From the NCBI RefSeq assembly GCF_019218265.1, contig NZ_JAHUZE010000001.1, positions 1,172,033 to 1,236,032 of the forward strand: a DNA stretch of 64,000 nucleotides, read 5' to 3'. Positions within the stretch are counted from its first letter, which is position 1. Every line of letters begins with the position of its first letter. Under the pieces are notes generated by a model, which saw only the letters and a list, made by a program, of their open reading frames with translations, searched no databases and was not told the DNA's origin. The stretch comes from Maritimibacter dapengensis (GTDB lineage: Bacteria > Pseudomonadota > Alphaproteobacteria > Rhodobacterales > Rhodobacteraceae). Both the position numbers and the translations under genes were made by a program. Positions 34,751 through 43,987 of this stretch are shown here, in pieces.

Positions 34751-36373
34751 ATGACTGAACGTCTCTACCTTTTCGACACCACGCTGCGCGATGGGCAGCA
34801 GACGCAGGGTGTGCAGTTTTCGACGCCGGAGAAGATGGCGATTGCGCAGAGCCTCGATGCGCTGGGCATCGACTATATCGAGGGTGGCTGGCCGGGGGCG
34901 AACCCGACGGATAGCGAGTTTTTCCTGTCCCGCCCCGAGACACGCGCGACCTTTACCGCCTTTGGCATGACCAAGCGGGCGGGGCGGTCGGCGGAGAATG
35001 ACGATGTGCTGGCGCAGGTGTTCAACGCAAACACGCCTGCGGTCTGTCTCGTCGGCAAGACGCATGATTTCCACGTCACCACGGCGCTCGGGATCGAGCT
35101 GGACGAGAATGTGGAAAACATTTCGGCCTCCATCGCCTATCTCGTGCGCGAAGGGCGAGAGGCGTTGTTCGACGCGGAGCATTTTTTCGACGGCTACAAG
35201 GCGAACCCGGAGTATGCGCTGTCTTGCGTGAGGGCGGCATATGACGCCGGCGCGCGTTGGGTCGTGTTGTGTGACACGAACGGCGGCACGCTGCCGCGCG
35301 AGGTCGAGGCGATCACGCGGGCCGTCATCGAGGCCGGGATCCCCGGCGATCATGTCGGCATCCATACGCACAACGACACCGGCAACGCGGTCGCCAATTC
35401 GCTGGCCGCCGTGGATGCGGGCGCGAGGCAGATCCAAGGCACCCTCAACGGGCTGGGCGAACGTTGTGGCAATGCCAACCTCATCACGCTGATCCCGACG
35501 CTTCTGTTGAAAGAGCCGTACAGGTCGGCATACGAGACCGGTGTTCCGCGCGAGGCGCTCGGTACGTTGACCCGCGTTTCGCGGCAGTTGGATGACATCC
35601 TGAACCGTGTTCCGACCAAGAGCGCGCCCTATGTCGGCGCGTCGGCTTTCGTTCACAAGGCGGGGCTGCATGCCTCGGCCATCCTGAAAGATCCGACGAC
35701 ATACGAGCATATCGACCCGGCCATCGTGGGCAACGAACGGGTCGTGCCGATGTCCAACCAGGCGGGGCAATCGAACCTGAAGGCGCGGCTGGAAGCTGTT
35801 GGAATCACGTTGGAAAAGGGTGATCCGAAACTTTCGGAAATCCTCGATGCCGTGAAGGCGCGGGAGGATCAGGGATATGCCTATGACAGCGCGGAGGCGA
35901 GTTTCGAACTGGTCGCGCGGGGCATACTGGGCAGCCTGCCGCGCTTTTTCGACGTCGAGCGATATCGCGTCATTTCCGAACGGCGGCGCAACGCCAAGGG
36001 CCGGATCGTGGTGGAATCCGAAGCGATGGTCTCGGTCCGGTTCGCGGGTGGCGAGGAGCGCACGTCTTTCTACAAGAACGAGCACGCGCAGGAAATGTCC
36101 GACGACGGCCCGGTGAACGCATTGTGGGAGGCGTTGCAGGCCGATCTTGGGCCATATCAGGCGTCGATCGAGCCGGTGAAGCTGACGGACTTCAAGGTGC
36201 GGATCACGCAGGGCGGGACCGAGGCCGTGACCCGCGTCATCATCGACTTCACCGATGGTGTGAAGCATTGGTCCACCGTGGGCGTCTCGGCGAACATAGT
36301 GGATGCAAGCTTCGCGGCGCTTCTGGACGCGGTGGTGTGGAAGTTGTTGGACGACGGGCTGCGTCCGGCATGA
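34751..36373 (+). CDS. cimA: (R)-citramalate synthase
   Basis: Condenses pyruvate and acetyl-CoA to citramalate, the first step of a threonine-independent isoleucine route. 540 residues: LYLFDTTLRDGQQTQG (metal and catalytic DTTLRDG, residues 10-16), IDYIEGGWPGANPTDS (which marks the CimA/DUF-type branch rather than LeuA), VGIHTHNDTGNAVANS (metal-binding histidines), NGLGERCGNANL, and a C-terminal regulatory LeuA-dimer domain with EALQADLGPYQASIEPV. Homocitrate or isopropylmalate synthase are less likely for these motifs. Confidence 0.93.
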   Translation: MTERLYLFDTTLRDGQQTQGVQFSTPEKMAIAQSLDALGIDYIEGGWPGANPTDSEFFLSRPETRATFTAFGMTKRAGRSAENDDVLAQVFNANTPAVCLVGKTHDFHVTTALGIELDENVENISASIAYLVREGREALFDAEHFFDGYKANPEYALSCVRAAYDAGARWVVLCDTNGGTLPREVEAITRAVIEAGIPGDHVGIHTHNDTGNAVANSLAAVDAGARQIQGTLNGLGERCGNANLITLIPTLLLKEPYRSAYETGVPREALGTLTRVSRQLDDILNRVPTKSAPYVGASAFVHKAGLHASAILKDPTTYEHIDPAIVGNERVVPMSNQAGQSNLKARLEAVGITLEKGDPKLSEILDAVKAREDQGYAYDSAEASFELVARGILGSLPRFFDVERYRVISERRRNAKGRIVVESEAMVSVRFAGGEERTSFYKNEHAQEMSDDGPVNALWEALQADLGPYQASIEPVKLTDFKVRITQGGTEAVTRVIIDFTDGVKHWSTVGVSANIVDASFAALLDAVVWKLLDDGLRPA

Positions 36374-36380
36374 GCCAGAC

Positions 36381-37115
36381 ATGAGCGTGCAATCCTGCGC
36401 CGAGATGGTCGAGGCCAATGACCGGGACAGGTTCGCATCGGCCATGACCGCGCCGGTGCCGGACCGCGAGGTGCTGTTTCCGCTCTATGCCTTCAACCTC
36501 GAAGTCGCCAAGGCACCGTGGCTCACGCAAGAGCCGCTCATCGCGCAGATGCGGCTCCAGTTCTGGCGCGACGTGCTGGACGAGGTCGAGGCGGGCGAGG
36601 TGCCTCGGGCGCATGAGGTGGCGCTGCCCTTGGCCGAGGCCATCCGGGCGCGGCACATACCGCTTGCGCCGCTCCATCAGATGATCGACGCGCGGGCGGC
36701 GGATATCGAGCGGGAGCCTTTCGAGACACCAGCGCATCTGTGGGCCTACCTCGAGAATACCGCCGGGGCATTGATGGTCGCGGCAATGGCCGGGCTTGGG
36801 CATAGGGCGCCCGATCAGGCGCGGGTCCTTGGCCGCGCGCAGGGTTTGGCCACGTTCCTCACGGCGCGGCGCGAGTTGGCGGCGCTCGGCTGGGTCGCGG
36901 TCGATGATGCGATGCTGCCCGGGATGGTGGAGACGGCTCTGGCCGATCTTTCGGGCCTGCCGCGCCGGTTCGGTGAAGCGACACCGGCGGCGCGGGCCGC
37001 GTCGCGGGTGCCGGCCATACTCAAACGAGCGCGGGGTGATCTGGATGCGGCGCCGGAAAGTGACGCGGCGCGGAGTTTCGGATTGGCGTGGCGCACCCTG
37101 CGCGGGCGCTGGTAG
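36381..37115 (+). CDS. Squalene/phytoene synthase-like protein (NDUFAF6-like)
   Basis: 244 residues, all helical. The start at 36381 fits MSVQSCAEMVEANDRDRF. It has the family stretch LYAFNLEVAKAPWLTQEPLIAQMRLQFWRDVLDEV and LWAYLENTAGALMVAAMAGLG, but not the two aspartate-rich DxxxD motifs of active prenyl synthases, so it is probably a non-catalytic member like the mitochondrial complex I assembly factor NDUFAF6. It follows cimA by seven bases. Confidence 0.82.
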   Translation: MSVQSCAEMVEANDRDRFASAMTAPVPDREVLFPLYAFNLEVAKAPWLTQEPLIAQMRLQFWRDVLDEVEAGEVPRAHEVALPLAEAIRARHIPLAPLHQMIDARAADIEREPFETPAHLWAYLENTAGALMVAAMAGLGHRAPDQARVLGRAQGLATFLTARRELAALGWVAVDDAMLPGMVETALADLSGLPRRFGEATPAARAASRVPAILKRARGDLDAAPESDAARSFGLAWRTLRGRW

Positions 37116-37122
37116 CGCGTCG

Positions 37123-38346
37123 TCAGACGTCGTCCGCGGGGCGCATAACCAGCCAGATCAGCGCGGCGCCCGCGAGGGCGAGGAACGGGACCATGGCGAG
37201 GTTTACGGCCATCCAACCGTCCTGCGGATTGCCCCCCGAACAGTTCATCAGACCGCCGGATGCGAGCGACGCCAGCGTGACGCCGCCGAAGACGATCATG
37301 TCGTTCATGCCCTGAATCCGCCCCCGCTCATGCGCCTCATGCGCGCCGGCGAGCATCGAGGTCGCGCCGATGAAGCCGAAGTTCCAGCCGACGCCCAGAA
37401 GCACGAGCGCAATGAAGAAGTTTTCAAGCTCCACGCCCTGAAGCCCGACGACACCCGCGCCTGCGAGGATCACCAGCCCGGTCGCCATGATCTTGCGCGT
37501 GCCGAAGCGGGCGATGAGGTGGCCTGTGAAGAACGAGGGGATGAACATGGCGAGGACGTGGGCCGAGACCACGTCGGCGGCGGTGTTCTGTTCGAACCCG
37601 CAGCCGACGACGGCGAGCGGCGTCGAAGTCATCACGAGGTTCATCAGCGAATAGCTCACCATCGCGACGATGATCGCGACGGCGATGGTCGGGGTGGTGA
37701 GCAGCTCCCATGTCGTTCGGCCACGGGGCGCGTCTTCTTCGGGGACGGGGGGCTTTGGAATATCGAGCGCGAGGAAAAGCAGCGAGCCGACCACGTTGAT
37801 CACGACGATGGTCGCGTAGGCCCCGAGGAAGGGCACCACGGTCGCGTCCGCCGTCACCTTGACCAACTGCGGGCCAAGGATGGCCGAGACGAGGCCGCCT
37901 GCCATGACATAAGAGATCGCCTTGGGGCGAAACTCGTTCGACGCGGTGTCGGCGGCGGCGAAGCGGTAGAACCCCTGTGCAGACATGTACATGCCGGTGA
38001 AGGCCGAGCCGATGATGAAGAGCGTGAAGCTCGATTGCAGGAGGCCGAGGGCGGCGATGCCTGCGCCGATCGTGCCGCCTGCGGTGCCCGTCCAGAACCC
38101 GACACGGCGACCGAAGCGCTGCATGATCCAGCTCATCGGGTTGGCCGACAGCATCGAGACCAGCACGATTGCCGAAATCGCCAGTGTCGCGAAGCAGGGG
38201 TTGGGGGCGAGCGCCTGACCGGCCAACCCGCCGATGGTGAAGATCATCGGCATTTGCGCACCCAGCAGGGCCTGCGCGATCACGAGGATCGCGACATTGC
38301 GCTTGGCCTTGCGGTCGTCGGTCTGGTCGAAGGTCAGGTCAGTCAT
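37123..38346 (-). CDS. Major facilitator superfamily transporter
   Basis: 407 residues with twelve predicted helices; the loop 2-3 motif appears as MQRFGRRVGFWTG and the loop 8-9 equivalent as ARFGTRKIMATG. The N-terminus RNVAILVIAQALLGAQMPMIF is in the cytoplasm-to-helix 1 position. Substrate unknown. It lies 40 bases downstream of cobB on the same strand and may be transcribed with the cobalamin genes, which is context and not proof of a related substrate. Confidence 0.87.
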   Translation of the reverse strand: MTDLTFDQTDDRKAKRNVAILVIAQALLGAQMPMIFTIGGLAGQALAPNPCFATLAISAIVLVSMLSANPMSWIMQRFGRRVGFWTGTAGGTIGAGIAALGLLQSSFTLFIIGSAFTGMYMSAQGFYRFAAADTASNEFRPKAISYVMAGGLVSAILGPQLVKVTADATVVPFLGAYATIVVINVVGSLLFLALDIPKPPVPEEDAPRGRTTWELLTTPTIAVAIIVAMVSYSLMNLVMTSTPLAVVGCGFEQNTAADVVSAHVLAMFIPSFFTGHLIARFGTRKIMATGLVILAGAGVVGLQGVELENFFIALVLLGVGWNFGFIGATSMLAGAHEAHERGRIQGMNDMIVFGGVTLASLASGGLMNCSGGNPQDGWMAVNLAMVPFLALAGAALIWLVMRPADDV

Positions 38347-38386
38347 GCAAGTTCGCTTATATGTTCCCTCGGTCCGGGGGAAGGGG

Positions 38387-39649
38387 TCAAACGATCACAT
38401 GGGCGAAGGAGCCGGCAACGCGGCCTTCGATCAGACCCATGGGTGCGAGCGTGTTGCCCTCGGCATCTTCGGCGTCGAAGAGCGGGGCGCCGTCAGCTGC
38501 GAGCGTCGTGGCGTAGTGGAATTCATGCGCCATGCGGGTGCCGGGGAGCGGGCCCCAATGGCTTGTCAGGCGACGATAGCCGAGATGAAGCTTGCGCGTG
38601 GCGAAGGAGGTGGCGAGGCCGAGCAAACCGGCCATGCGATGTTCGGTGCCGTTCGCGTCGGTCAGGGTTTCGCCAAGCACCATGTAGCCACCGCATTCGC
38701 CGTAGATGTCGGCGGTCGCGGCGCTGTCGCGCAGCGTCGTCAGGAAGGTCGAGGCGGAAGCGATGCGCGCGGCGTGAAGTTCGGGGTAGCCGCCGGGGAG
38801 ATAGACGAAATCGGCCTCGGGGACGGGGTCGTCTGCGAGTGGCGAGAACGGCAGGAGCGTACTGCCAGCGGCCTGCCATGCGGCGATTTGGTGCGGGTAA
38901 GCGAAGCTGAAGGCCGCGTCGCGGGCGATGGCGATGCGCCGCGGCGCTGTGGCGACAGGCAGGGGATGGCCTGGGGCGAGCGGACGGGCGAGCGCGGTGA
39001 GCGCGTCGAGGTCGATCTGCCGGGTCACGGCGTCGGCGGCGCGGTCGAGGAAGGCGTCGAGGTCGGCATGTTCGGCGGCCTGCACCAGCCCGAGATGCCG
39101 GTCGGGCAGCGCGAGCGAGGTGTCGCGGTGGAGCGCGCCAAGCACGGGCAGGCCCAGAGGCGCGAGTGCCTTGCGCAGCATCGCCTCATGTCGGGGGGAG
39201 CCGACGTTGTTCAGGATCACGCCCGTAACGCGCACTTCGGGGTCATGGGAGGCGAAGCCGCGGACGAGCGCCGCGACGGAGTGCGACATATGCGCGGCGT
39301 TGACCACCAGGACGACCGGTAGACCGAGGATACGGGCGAGGTCGGCGGTAGCGCCGTCGCCATCGGGCGGGGCGCCGTCGAACAGCCCCATCGCGCCTTC
39401 GACGATGAGCAACCCGTCGCCCTGGGCGAGGCCACGTAGGTGCCGTTTGTCCATCGCCCAGGCGTCGAGGTTCACCGAAGGCTGGCCAGAGGCCGCTTCG
39501 TGGAAGCGTGGGTCGATATAGTCAGGGCCGGATTTCGCGCCGCGCACCGCGACGCCTTGTCTGGCGAGCGCGCGGAGCACGCCGTGCGTCACCGTGGTCT
39601 TTCCGCTGCCCGACGTGGGGGCGGCGAAGATGAGGCCGCGACCGTTCAT
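38387..39649 (-). CDS. cobB: Cobyrinate a,c-diamide synthase (CobB/CbiA)
   Basis: ATP-dependent amidation of side chains a and c of the corrin ring, using glutamine; 420 residues. N-terminal P-loop FAAPTSGSGKTTVTHG, KSGPDYIDPRFH and DGLLIVEGAMGLFDG; C-terminal glutaminase half with FVYLPGGYPELHAARI and the nucleophile in IYGECGGYMVLG. In aerobic pathways the substrate is hydrogenobyrinic acid. It overlaps cobA by four bases. Confidence 0.94.
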   Translation of the reverse strand: MNGRGLIFAAPTSGSGKTTVTHGVLRALARQGVAVRGAKSGPDYIDPRFHEAASGQPSVNLDAWAMDKRHLRGLAQGDGLLIVEGAMGLFDGAPPDGDGATADLARILGLPVVLVVNAAHMSHSVAALVRGFASHDPEVRVTGVILNNVGSPRHEAMLRKALAPLGLPVLGALHRDTSLALPDRHLGLVQAAEHADLDAFLDRAADAVTRQIDLDALTALARPLAPGHPLPVATAPRRIAIARDAAFSFAYPHQIAAWQAAGSTLLPFSPLADDPVPEADFVYLPGGYPELHAARIASASTFLTTLRDSAATADIYGECGGYMVLGETLTDANGTEHRMAGLLGLATSFATRKLHLGYRRLTSHWGPLPGTRMAHEFHYATTLAADGAPLFDAEDAEGNTLAPMGLIEGRVAGSFAHVIV

Positions 39650-40497
39650 CCGTCCTCGACCGGGCGACCCAGCCCGAGCGGGTCGGCGTTGCGGGGCGGT
39701 GTGCCCATCGCCAGGGACTGCCAGTCGAGCGCCTGACGCAGGAGTGCGGCGCGGCCCACGCAGATCACGGCGGGCGCGCCGATGCCGCTGGCTTCGGCGT
39801 CGGCGGCGCAGGTGGCGAGTGTCGTCTCGAGCACCTGTTGGTCGGGCAGGGTGGCTTGCGCCACGATCGCGACCGGTTCGTCCGCCCCGCGCCCGGCGGC
39901 CATGAGATCGGCGGCGATGTCCGCGAGGTGTTTCATGCCCATATATATCACGATCACGCCTGAGGATTTCGCCACGGAGGTCCAGTCGACCCCGGACACG
40001 CGACCTTGCCGGTCATGGCCGGTGACGAAGGTCACGGCCTGATTCACGTCGCGATGGGTGACCGGGATACCAGCATAGGCCAGACCGCCGATGCCCGCCG
40101 AGATGCCGGGGATGATGCGGATCGGGACGCCGTGCTGCACGAGCGTCTGGCCTTCTTCGCCCCCGCGCCCGAAAACGAACGGGTCGCCGCCCTTGAGGCG
40201 CAGGACCTTCTTGCCCGCGCGGGCGAGGTCGATGAGCTGAAGCGAAATGTCCTTTTGCCTGGCCGACGGTTTTCCGCCCCGCTTGCCGGCATAGACAAGC
40301 TCGGCGGCGGGGTTGGCCCAGCCGAGGATACGGTCATCCACCAGCGCGTCATGCACGATCACGTCCGCCTGTGCGAGGGCATTGAGCGCATGGAGCGTGA
40401 GCAGGCCCGGATCTCCGGGGCCCGCGCCGCAGAGCCAGACCCAGCCGGGCTGCATCGCGGGCCAGTCGCCGGGGGGGAGAGAGGTCGAGTCGGTCAT
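39646..40497 (-). CDS. cobA: Uroporphyrinogen-III C-methyltransferase
   Basis: SAM-dependent double methylation of uroporphyrinogen III to precorrin-2; 283 residues from the ATG at 40497. Typical motifs: VWLCGAGPGDPGLLTLHA (SAM site), ADVIVHDALVDDRIL, VLRLKGGDPFVFGRGGEE, and GIPVTHRDVNQAVTFVTGH. It is a stand-alone CobA, not the CysG fusion. No B12 riboswitch was seen in the 109-base divergent gap to cobK. Confidence 0.95.
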   Translation of the reverse strand: MTDSTSLPPGDWPAMQPGWVWLCGAGPGDPGLLTLHALNALAQADVIVHDALVDDRILGWANPAAELVYAGKRGGKPSARQKDISLQLIDLARAGKKVLRLKGGDPFVFGRGGEEGQTLVQHGVPIRIIPGISAGIGGLAYAGIPVTHRDVNQAVTFVTGHDRQGRVSGVDWTSVAKSSGVIVIYMGMKHLADIAADLMAAGRGADEPVAIVAQATLPDQQVLETTLATCAADAEASGIGAPAVICVGRAALLRQALDWQSLAMGTPPRNADPLGLGRPVEDG

Positions 40498-40606
40498 GAG
40501 GGCGTTATGCCTTGCACATCGGGGGATGAGAAGTCCGCGCTTCGCCCTGTCATTCCCGCGTCGCCTCGCCCATAGTCCCGGCGATGATTTCAAGACGCCG
40601 GGGGCG

Positions 40607-41341
40607 ATGGTGAAGATCCTCTTGATGGCTGGAACCTATGAGGCGCGCCTTTTGGCGAAGCGGCTCGACGCGCTGCCGGGGGTGGATCTGATGGTATCGC
40701 TTGCCGCGGCAACGGCCACGCATGGCGAGATCGCGGGGAAGGTGCGGCGCGGTGGCTTTGGCGGCGAAGCGGCGCAGGCGGCGTTCATGGACGACGCGGG
40801 GGTCGCAGCGGTGATCGACGCGACGCATCCGTTCGCCGCCGCGATATCCGTGAGGACGCAGAAGATCGCGGCGCGTCTGGGTGTGCCATACGTGCAGGTC
40901 CTGCGTCCGGCGTGGCGGGCGGGCACGGGCGATGACTGGCGCATGATCGGGTCATTCGACGAAGTCCGTGCGGCGGTCACAGGAGCGTCGACGGTGCTTC
41001 TTGCCACGGGACCAGGTGCTGTCGAGCGGATCGGGCGGCTTCCGGTCGGGCGTGTGATCTGCCGACGGATCGACCCGACGCGCGAAGCCTATCCGCACGA
41101 CAATGGGGAGTGGCAGGTGGCTCGTCCACCGTTTGCCGTCGCAGACGAGGTCGCGTTGTTTCAGAAAGAGGGCGTCGACATGATCGTGGCGAAGAATTCC
41201 GGCGGCGCGGGGGGACGCGCGAAGCTGACGGCGGCGCGCGAGCTGGGATTGCCCGTCGTGATGGTTGCACGCTCTGCGCAACCGCCCGGCGCCAAGGTCG
41301 AGACGGTCGAGGCGGCGCTGGACTGGGTCGCTGTGCTGTGA
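40607..41341 (+). CDS. cobK: Precorrin-6A/cobalt-precorrin-6A reductase
   Basis: NADPH-dependent ring reduction in cobalamin synthesis; 244 residues from the ATG at 40607. It shows ILLMAGTYEARLLAKRL (nucleotide-binding start), AAVIDATHPFAAAISVRTQ (family signature), LRPAWRAG and the C-terminal MIVAKNSGGAGGRAKLTAA. The next gene starts within its stop codon, so a repair enzyme is co-translated with a B12 gene. Confidence 0.94.
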   Translation: MVKILLMAGTYEARLLAKRLDALPGVDLMVSLAAATATHGEIAGKVRRGGFGGEAAQAAFMDDAGVAAVIDATHPFAAAISVRTQKIAARLGVPYVQVLRPAWRAGTGDDWRMIGSFDEVRAAVTGASTVLLATGPGAVERIGRLPVGRVICRRIDPTREAYPHDNGEWQVARPPFAVADEVALFQKEGVDMIVAKNSGGAGGRAKLTAARELGLPVVMVARSAQPPGAKVETVEAALDWVAVL

Positions 41342-41973
41342 CGGTCGGGCGGATCATCGAGGGGCCGGGGTGCATCGCGGAAGGTGTGGCATGGCTTTGC
41401 GACCGGGAGCCGCGTTTCGCCGTTGCGGTCGAGGCGGTGGACGAGGTTCCCCTTCGTCGCCGGCCCGATGGCTTTGCGCAGCTCTTCTCGGCCATCGTAT
41501 CGCAACAGGTCTCGACCGCATCAGCGTCCGCGATTTGGGGACGGATCGAGGCGGCGGGTCTGTCCGCGCCCGAGGCCGTGATGGCGGCGGGCGACGACGG
41601 ATTGCGGGCGGTGGGGCTGTCGCGGCAGAAGATACGCTATGCGCAGGCTCTGGCTGGGGCCCGGCTCGACTACGACGGGCTCCGGGACTTACCGGATGGC
41701 GAAGTGGTGGAGACGCTGGTTGCAGTGCCGGGGATCGGGCGTTGGACGGCGGAAATCTATGCGATGTTTTCGCTTGGGCGCGCGGATGTCTTCGCCCCCG
41801 GTGACCTGGCGCTGCAAGAGGCGGCGCGGGTTCTGTTCGACCTCGACGACCGCCCGCGCGAGGCGGCGTTCAGGCGGATGGCCGAATATTGGTCGCCCTG
41901 GCGGGGCGTTGCGGCTCGGCTTCTATGGGCCTACTACCGGGTGGTGAAGCAACGGGAAGGGATCGGACCATGA
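41338..41973 (+). CDS. DNA-3-methyladenine glycosylase II (AlkA-like)
   Basis: HhH-GPD base-excision glycosylase of 211 residues, GTG start at 41338 in the GTGA overlap with cobK. The helix-hairpin-helix and catalytic aspartate lie in VAVPGIGRWTAEIYAMF followed by LGRADVFAPGDLALQ, where the aspartate before LALQ is the catalytic one; FAQLFSAIVSQQVSTASA gives the N-terminal part. No iron-sulfur cysteines, so not an Nth/MutY type. It removes alkylated purines. Confidence 0.9.
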   Translation: MTVGRIIEGPGCIAEGVAWLCDREPRFAVAVEAVDEVPLRRRPDGFAQLFSAIVSQQVSTASASAIWGRIEAAGLSAPEAVMAAGDDGLRAVGLSRQKIRYAQALAGARLDYDGLRDLPDGEVVETLVAVPGIGRWTAEIYAMFSLGRADVFAPGDLALQEAARVLFDLDDRPREAAFRRMAEYWSPWRGVAARLLWAYYRVVKQREGIGP

Positions 41974-42647
41974 CGCGCGACTTGGAGTTCAAACGCAAAG
42001 GGGCAGCCTCGGGCGAAACGAAATCGGTCGTGGTGTTTTTGCATGGATACGGCGCAGACGGTGCCGATCTTCTGGGTCTTGCCGATCCGCTCGCGCCGCA
42101 TATGCCGGACACGACATTCGTCGCGCCCGATGCGCCTGAGAAATGCGCGGGCAATCCGTTCGGGTTTCAGTGGTTCCCGATCCCGTGGCTCGACGGGTCG
42201 AGCGAGGAGGCCGCGAGAGAGGGCGCGGATATGGCACATGCGGATATCGACGCGTTTCTCGACCGTGTGCTGACGGATGAGGGGATCACGCCCGACAAGT
42301 TGATCGTTTTCGGGTTCAGTCAGGGCACGATGATGAGCCTTCGTGTGATTCCCCGGCGCGACACCGAGATCGCCGGTATCGTCGCGTTCTCGGGGCGGAT
42401 CCTGGAGCCGGAGAGCTACGCGGAACACGTCAAGGTGAAGCCGCCGATCCTGCTCGTCCACGGCGATCAGGACGAAATGGTGCCAGTGGCGCATTTCGAC
42501 GAAGCGGGTGCGGTGCTGCAACAGGCGGGATTCACCGTTTACGGTCATATCCAGAAGGGCACGGGCCACGGAATCGCGCCCGACGGGTTGTCGGTGGCGC
42601 TGTCTTTCATGGCCGACCGGCTTGGCATCACGCCTGACGAGGGATGA
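41970..42647 (+). CDS. Phospholipase/carboxylesterase family alpha/beta hydrolase
   Basis: 225 residues from the ATG at 41970, overlapping the preceding glycosylase gene by four bases. It shows VVVFLHGYGADGADLLGLA (oxyanion loop), the nucleophile elbow VFGFSQGTMMSL (GFSQG), LLVHGDQDEMVP (aspartate) and GTGHGIAPDG (histidine). Cytoplasmic; the family acts on short-chain esters or thioesters. Its place with cobK and alkA-like genes does not suggest a pathway. Confidence 0.88.
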   Translation: MTRDLEFKRKGAASGETKSVVVFLHGYGADGADLLGLADPLAPHMPDTTFVAPDAPEKCAGNPFGFQWFPIPWLDGSSEEAAREGADMAHADIDAFLDRVLTDEGITPDKLIVFGFSQGTMMSLRVIPRRDTEIAGIVAFSGRILEPESYAEHVKVKPPILLVHGDQDEMVPVAHFDEAGAVLQQAGFTVYGHIQKGTGHGIAPDGLSVALSFMADRLGITPDEG

Positions 42648-42879
42648 GCGCAGCGCGTTGTTAATGCGCCTAAAAACCCGGCAGATGTCGAAATTTCTGC
42701 AGGTGCTTTCACCTGTCACACGACTGACATGGGAATGCGGCAGGCTGCGTCCAGATCATGGGGCTTGTCAGGTTCTCTGACCCATATATAGTCCATGATA
42801 TAACCAGACGGGGCGGGATGTCCCCGCCCTGACACCGAGCAAATACTCGAGGCACAGGGCGAGGGCGGAGTCACAGGCG

Positions 42880-43464
42880 ATGGACGGCGATTTCAGGACA
42901 CATTTCGTAAGGGAACACGGCAACCCCAGGGCGCATCCCGCGCTGGTGCTGAACGCGGATTTCAGGCCGTTGTCCTATTATCCCTTATCCCTCTGGCCCT
43001 GGCAGGAGGCGGTCAAGGCGGCATTCCTCGACAGGGTGAACATCATTGCGGAATATGACGAGGTCGTCAGAAGTCCGAGTATGGAAATCAGGATCCCCAG
43101 CGTGGTGGTTCTGAAGGATTATGTGAAACCCCAGAAGCGCGTGGCCTTCACGCGCTTCAATCTTTTTCTGCGGGACGAATTCTGCTGCCAGTATTGCGGT
43201 GCGAAGGGCGATCTGACGTTCGACCATGTGGTGCCGCGCGCCCGTGGCGGCGTGACGAGTTGGGAAAACGTCGTCGCGGCCTGTTCGCGGTGCAACCTGC
43301 GCAAAGGGTCGAAACACCTGCATCAGTCGGGTCTGTCGCTGCGCAAGCCGCCGCGCCAGCCGGGCGCCGAGGAACTGCGCAACATGGGGCGGAAATTCCC
43401 GCCGAACTACCTGCACGACAGTTGGATGGACTTCCTCTACTGGGATGCCGAACTGGAGGCGTGA
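42880..43464 (+). CDS. HNH endonuclease
   Basis: 194 residues. The C-terminal HNH domain has a zinc site CCQYCGAKGDL...CSRCNLRKGS and the catalytic LTFDHVVPRARGGVTSWENVV (DH...N...). The N-terminal segment ALVLNADFRPLSYYPLSLWPW is a feature of a widespread single-gene HNH family in Alphaproteobacteria, not of restriction systems. The 232-base upstream gap is AT-rich near cccatatatagtccatgatata and also holds a GGGCGGG/CCCGCCC hairpin (about 42812-42830), with no other gene. Confidence 0.9.
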   Translation: MDGDFRTHFVREHGNPRAHPALVLNADFRPLSYYPLSLWPWQEAVKAAFLDRVNIIAEYDEVVRSPSMEIRIPSVVVLKDYVKPQKRVAFTRFNLFLRDEFCCQYCGAKGDLTFDHVVPRARGGVTSWENVVAACSRCNLRKGSKHLHQSGLSLRKPPRQPGAEELRNMGRKFPPNYLHDSWMDFLYWDAELEA

Positions 43465-43488
43465 GGGGCGACCCTTCGCGGGACATTG

Positions 43489-43977
43489 ATGAAAAAGACT
43501 TTTGCTTTCCTTGCTGTGACGATGTTCTGGGTGGGCACCGCACAGGCCGAGTGGGTCTTGCGGAGCCCGGAGGCAAGCGACGACAACGGAAGTGCCTATG
43601 TCGAGAACGAGCAGGGTCATCGGCTCGATATCGGTTGCGGCAACGGGGGGCTTATCGGCATTTCGCTTACCCCCGACACACGGCCCGAAGAGCTCATGTT
43701 CGTGGATGACGGCGCGGTGATCTTCTTCAGGGTGGATGGCGCGGAGCCGGGCTTGCAGATGCCCGCGACCTGCGGACCACACGGATGCTACCAGGATTTC
43801 ATGCTGGGTGGCGAGCCCTGGCCCGTGAGCCAGATGCGCGACATCACGAGCGCCCTGCGTGCGGGAACGACGGTTGACGTCACGCTTGGCGGGCAGGTCA
43901 TGTCGACCTTCGATTTGACCGGCTCGGCCGCTGCTCTCGATGGATTGAAAACCCGCACCAGTTGCGACGGTCTCTGA
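43489..43977 (+). CDS. Small secreted hypothetical protein
   Basis: 162 residues with a signal peptide (KKTFAFLAVTMFWVGTAQA, cut before EWVL). Five cysteines in the mature part (GCGNG, TCGPHGCYQD, SCDGL) suggest disulfides; otherwise the protein is strand-rich (EWVLRSPEASDDNGSAYVE). No family recognised. I place the start at the ATG at 43489 just after a TTG. Confidence 0.6.
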   Translation: MKKTFAFLAVTMFWVGTAQAEWVLRSPEASDDNGSAYVENEQGHRLDIGCGNGGLIGISLTPDTRPEELMFVDDGAVIFFRVDGAEPGLQMPATCGPHGCYQDFMLGGEPWPVSQMRDITSALRAGTTVDVTLGGQVMSTFDLTGSAAALDGLKTRTSCDGL

Positions 43978-43987
43978 GGGGCGCCGA

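Noticed and set aside
40498..40606. Cobalamin riboswitch between cobA and cobK
   Set aside because: The gap is only 109 bases and lacks a B12 box or enough room for the element.
42812..42830. GGGCGGG/CCCGCCC hairpin before the HNH gene as a terminator
   Set aside because: No T-run follows and there is no gene close enough upstream to be terminated there.
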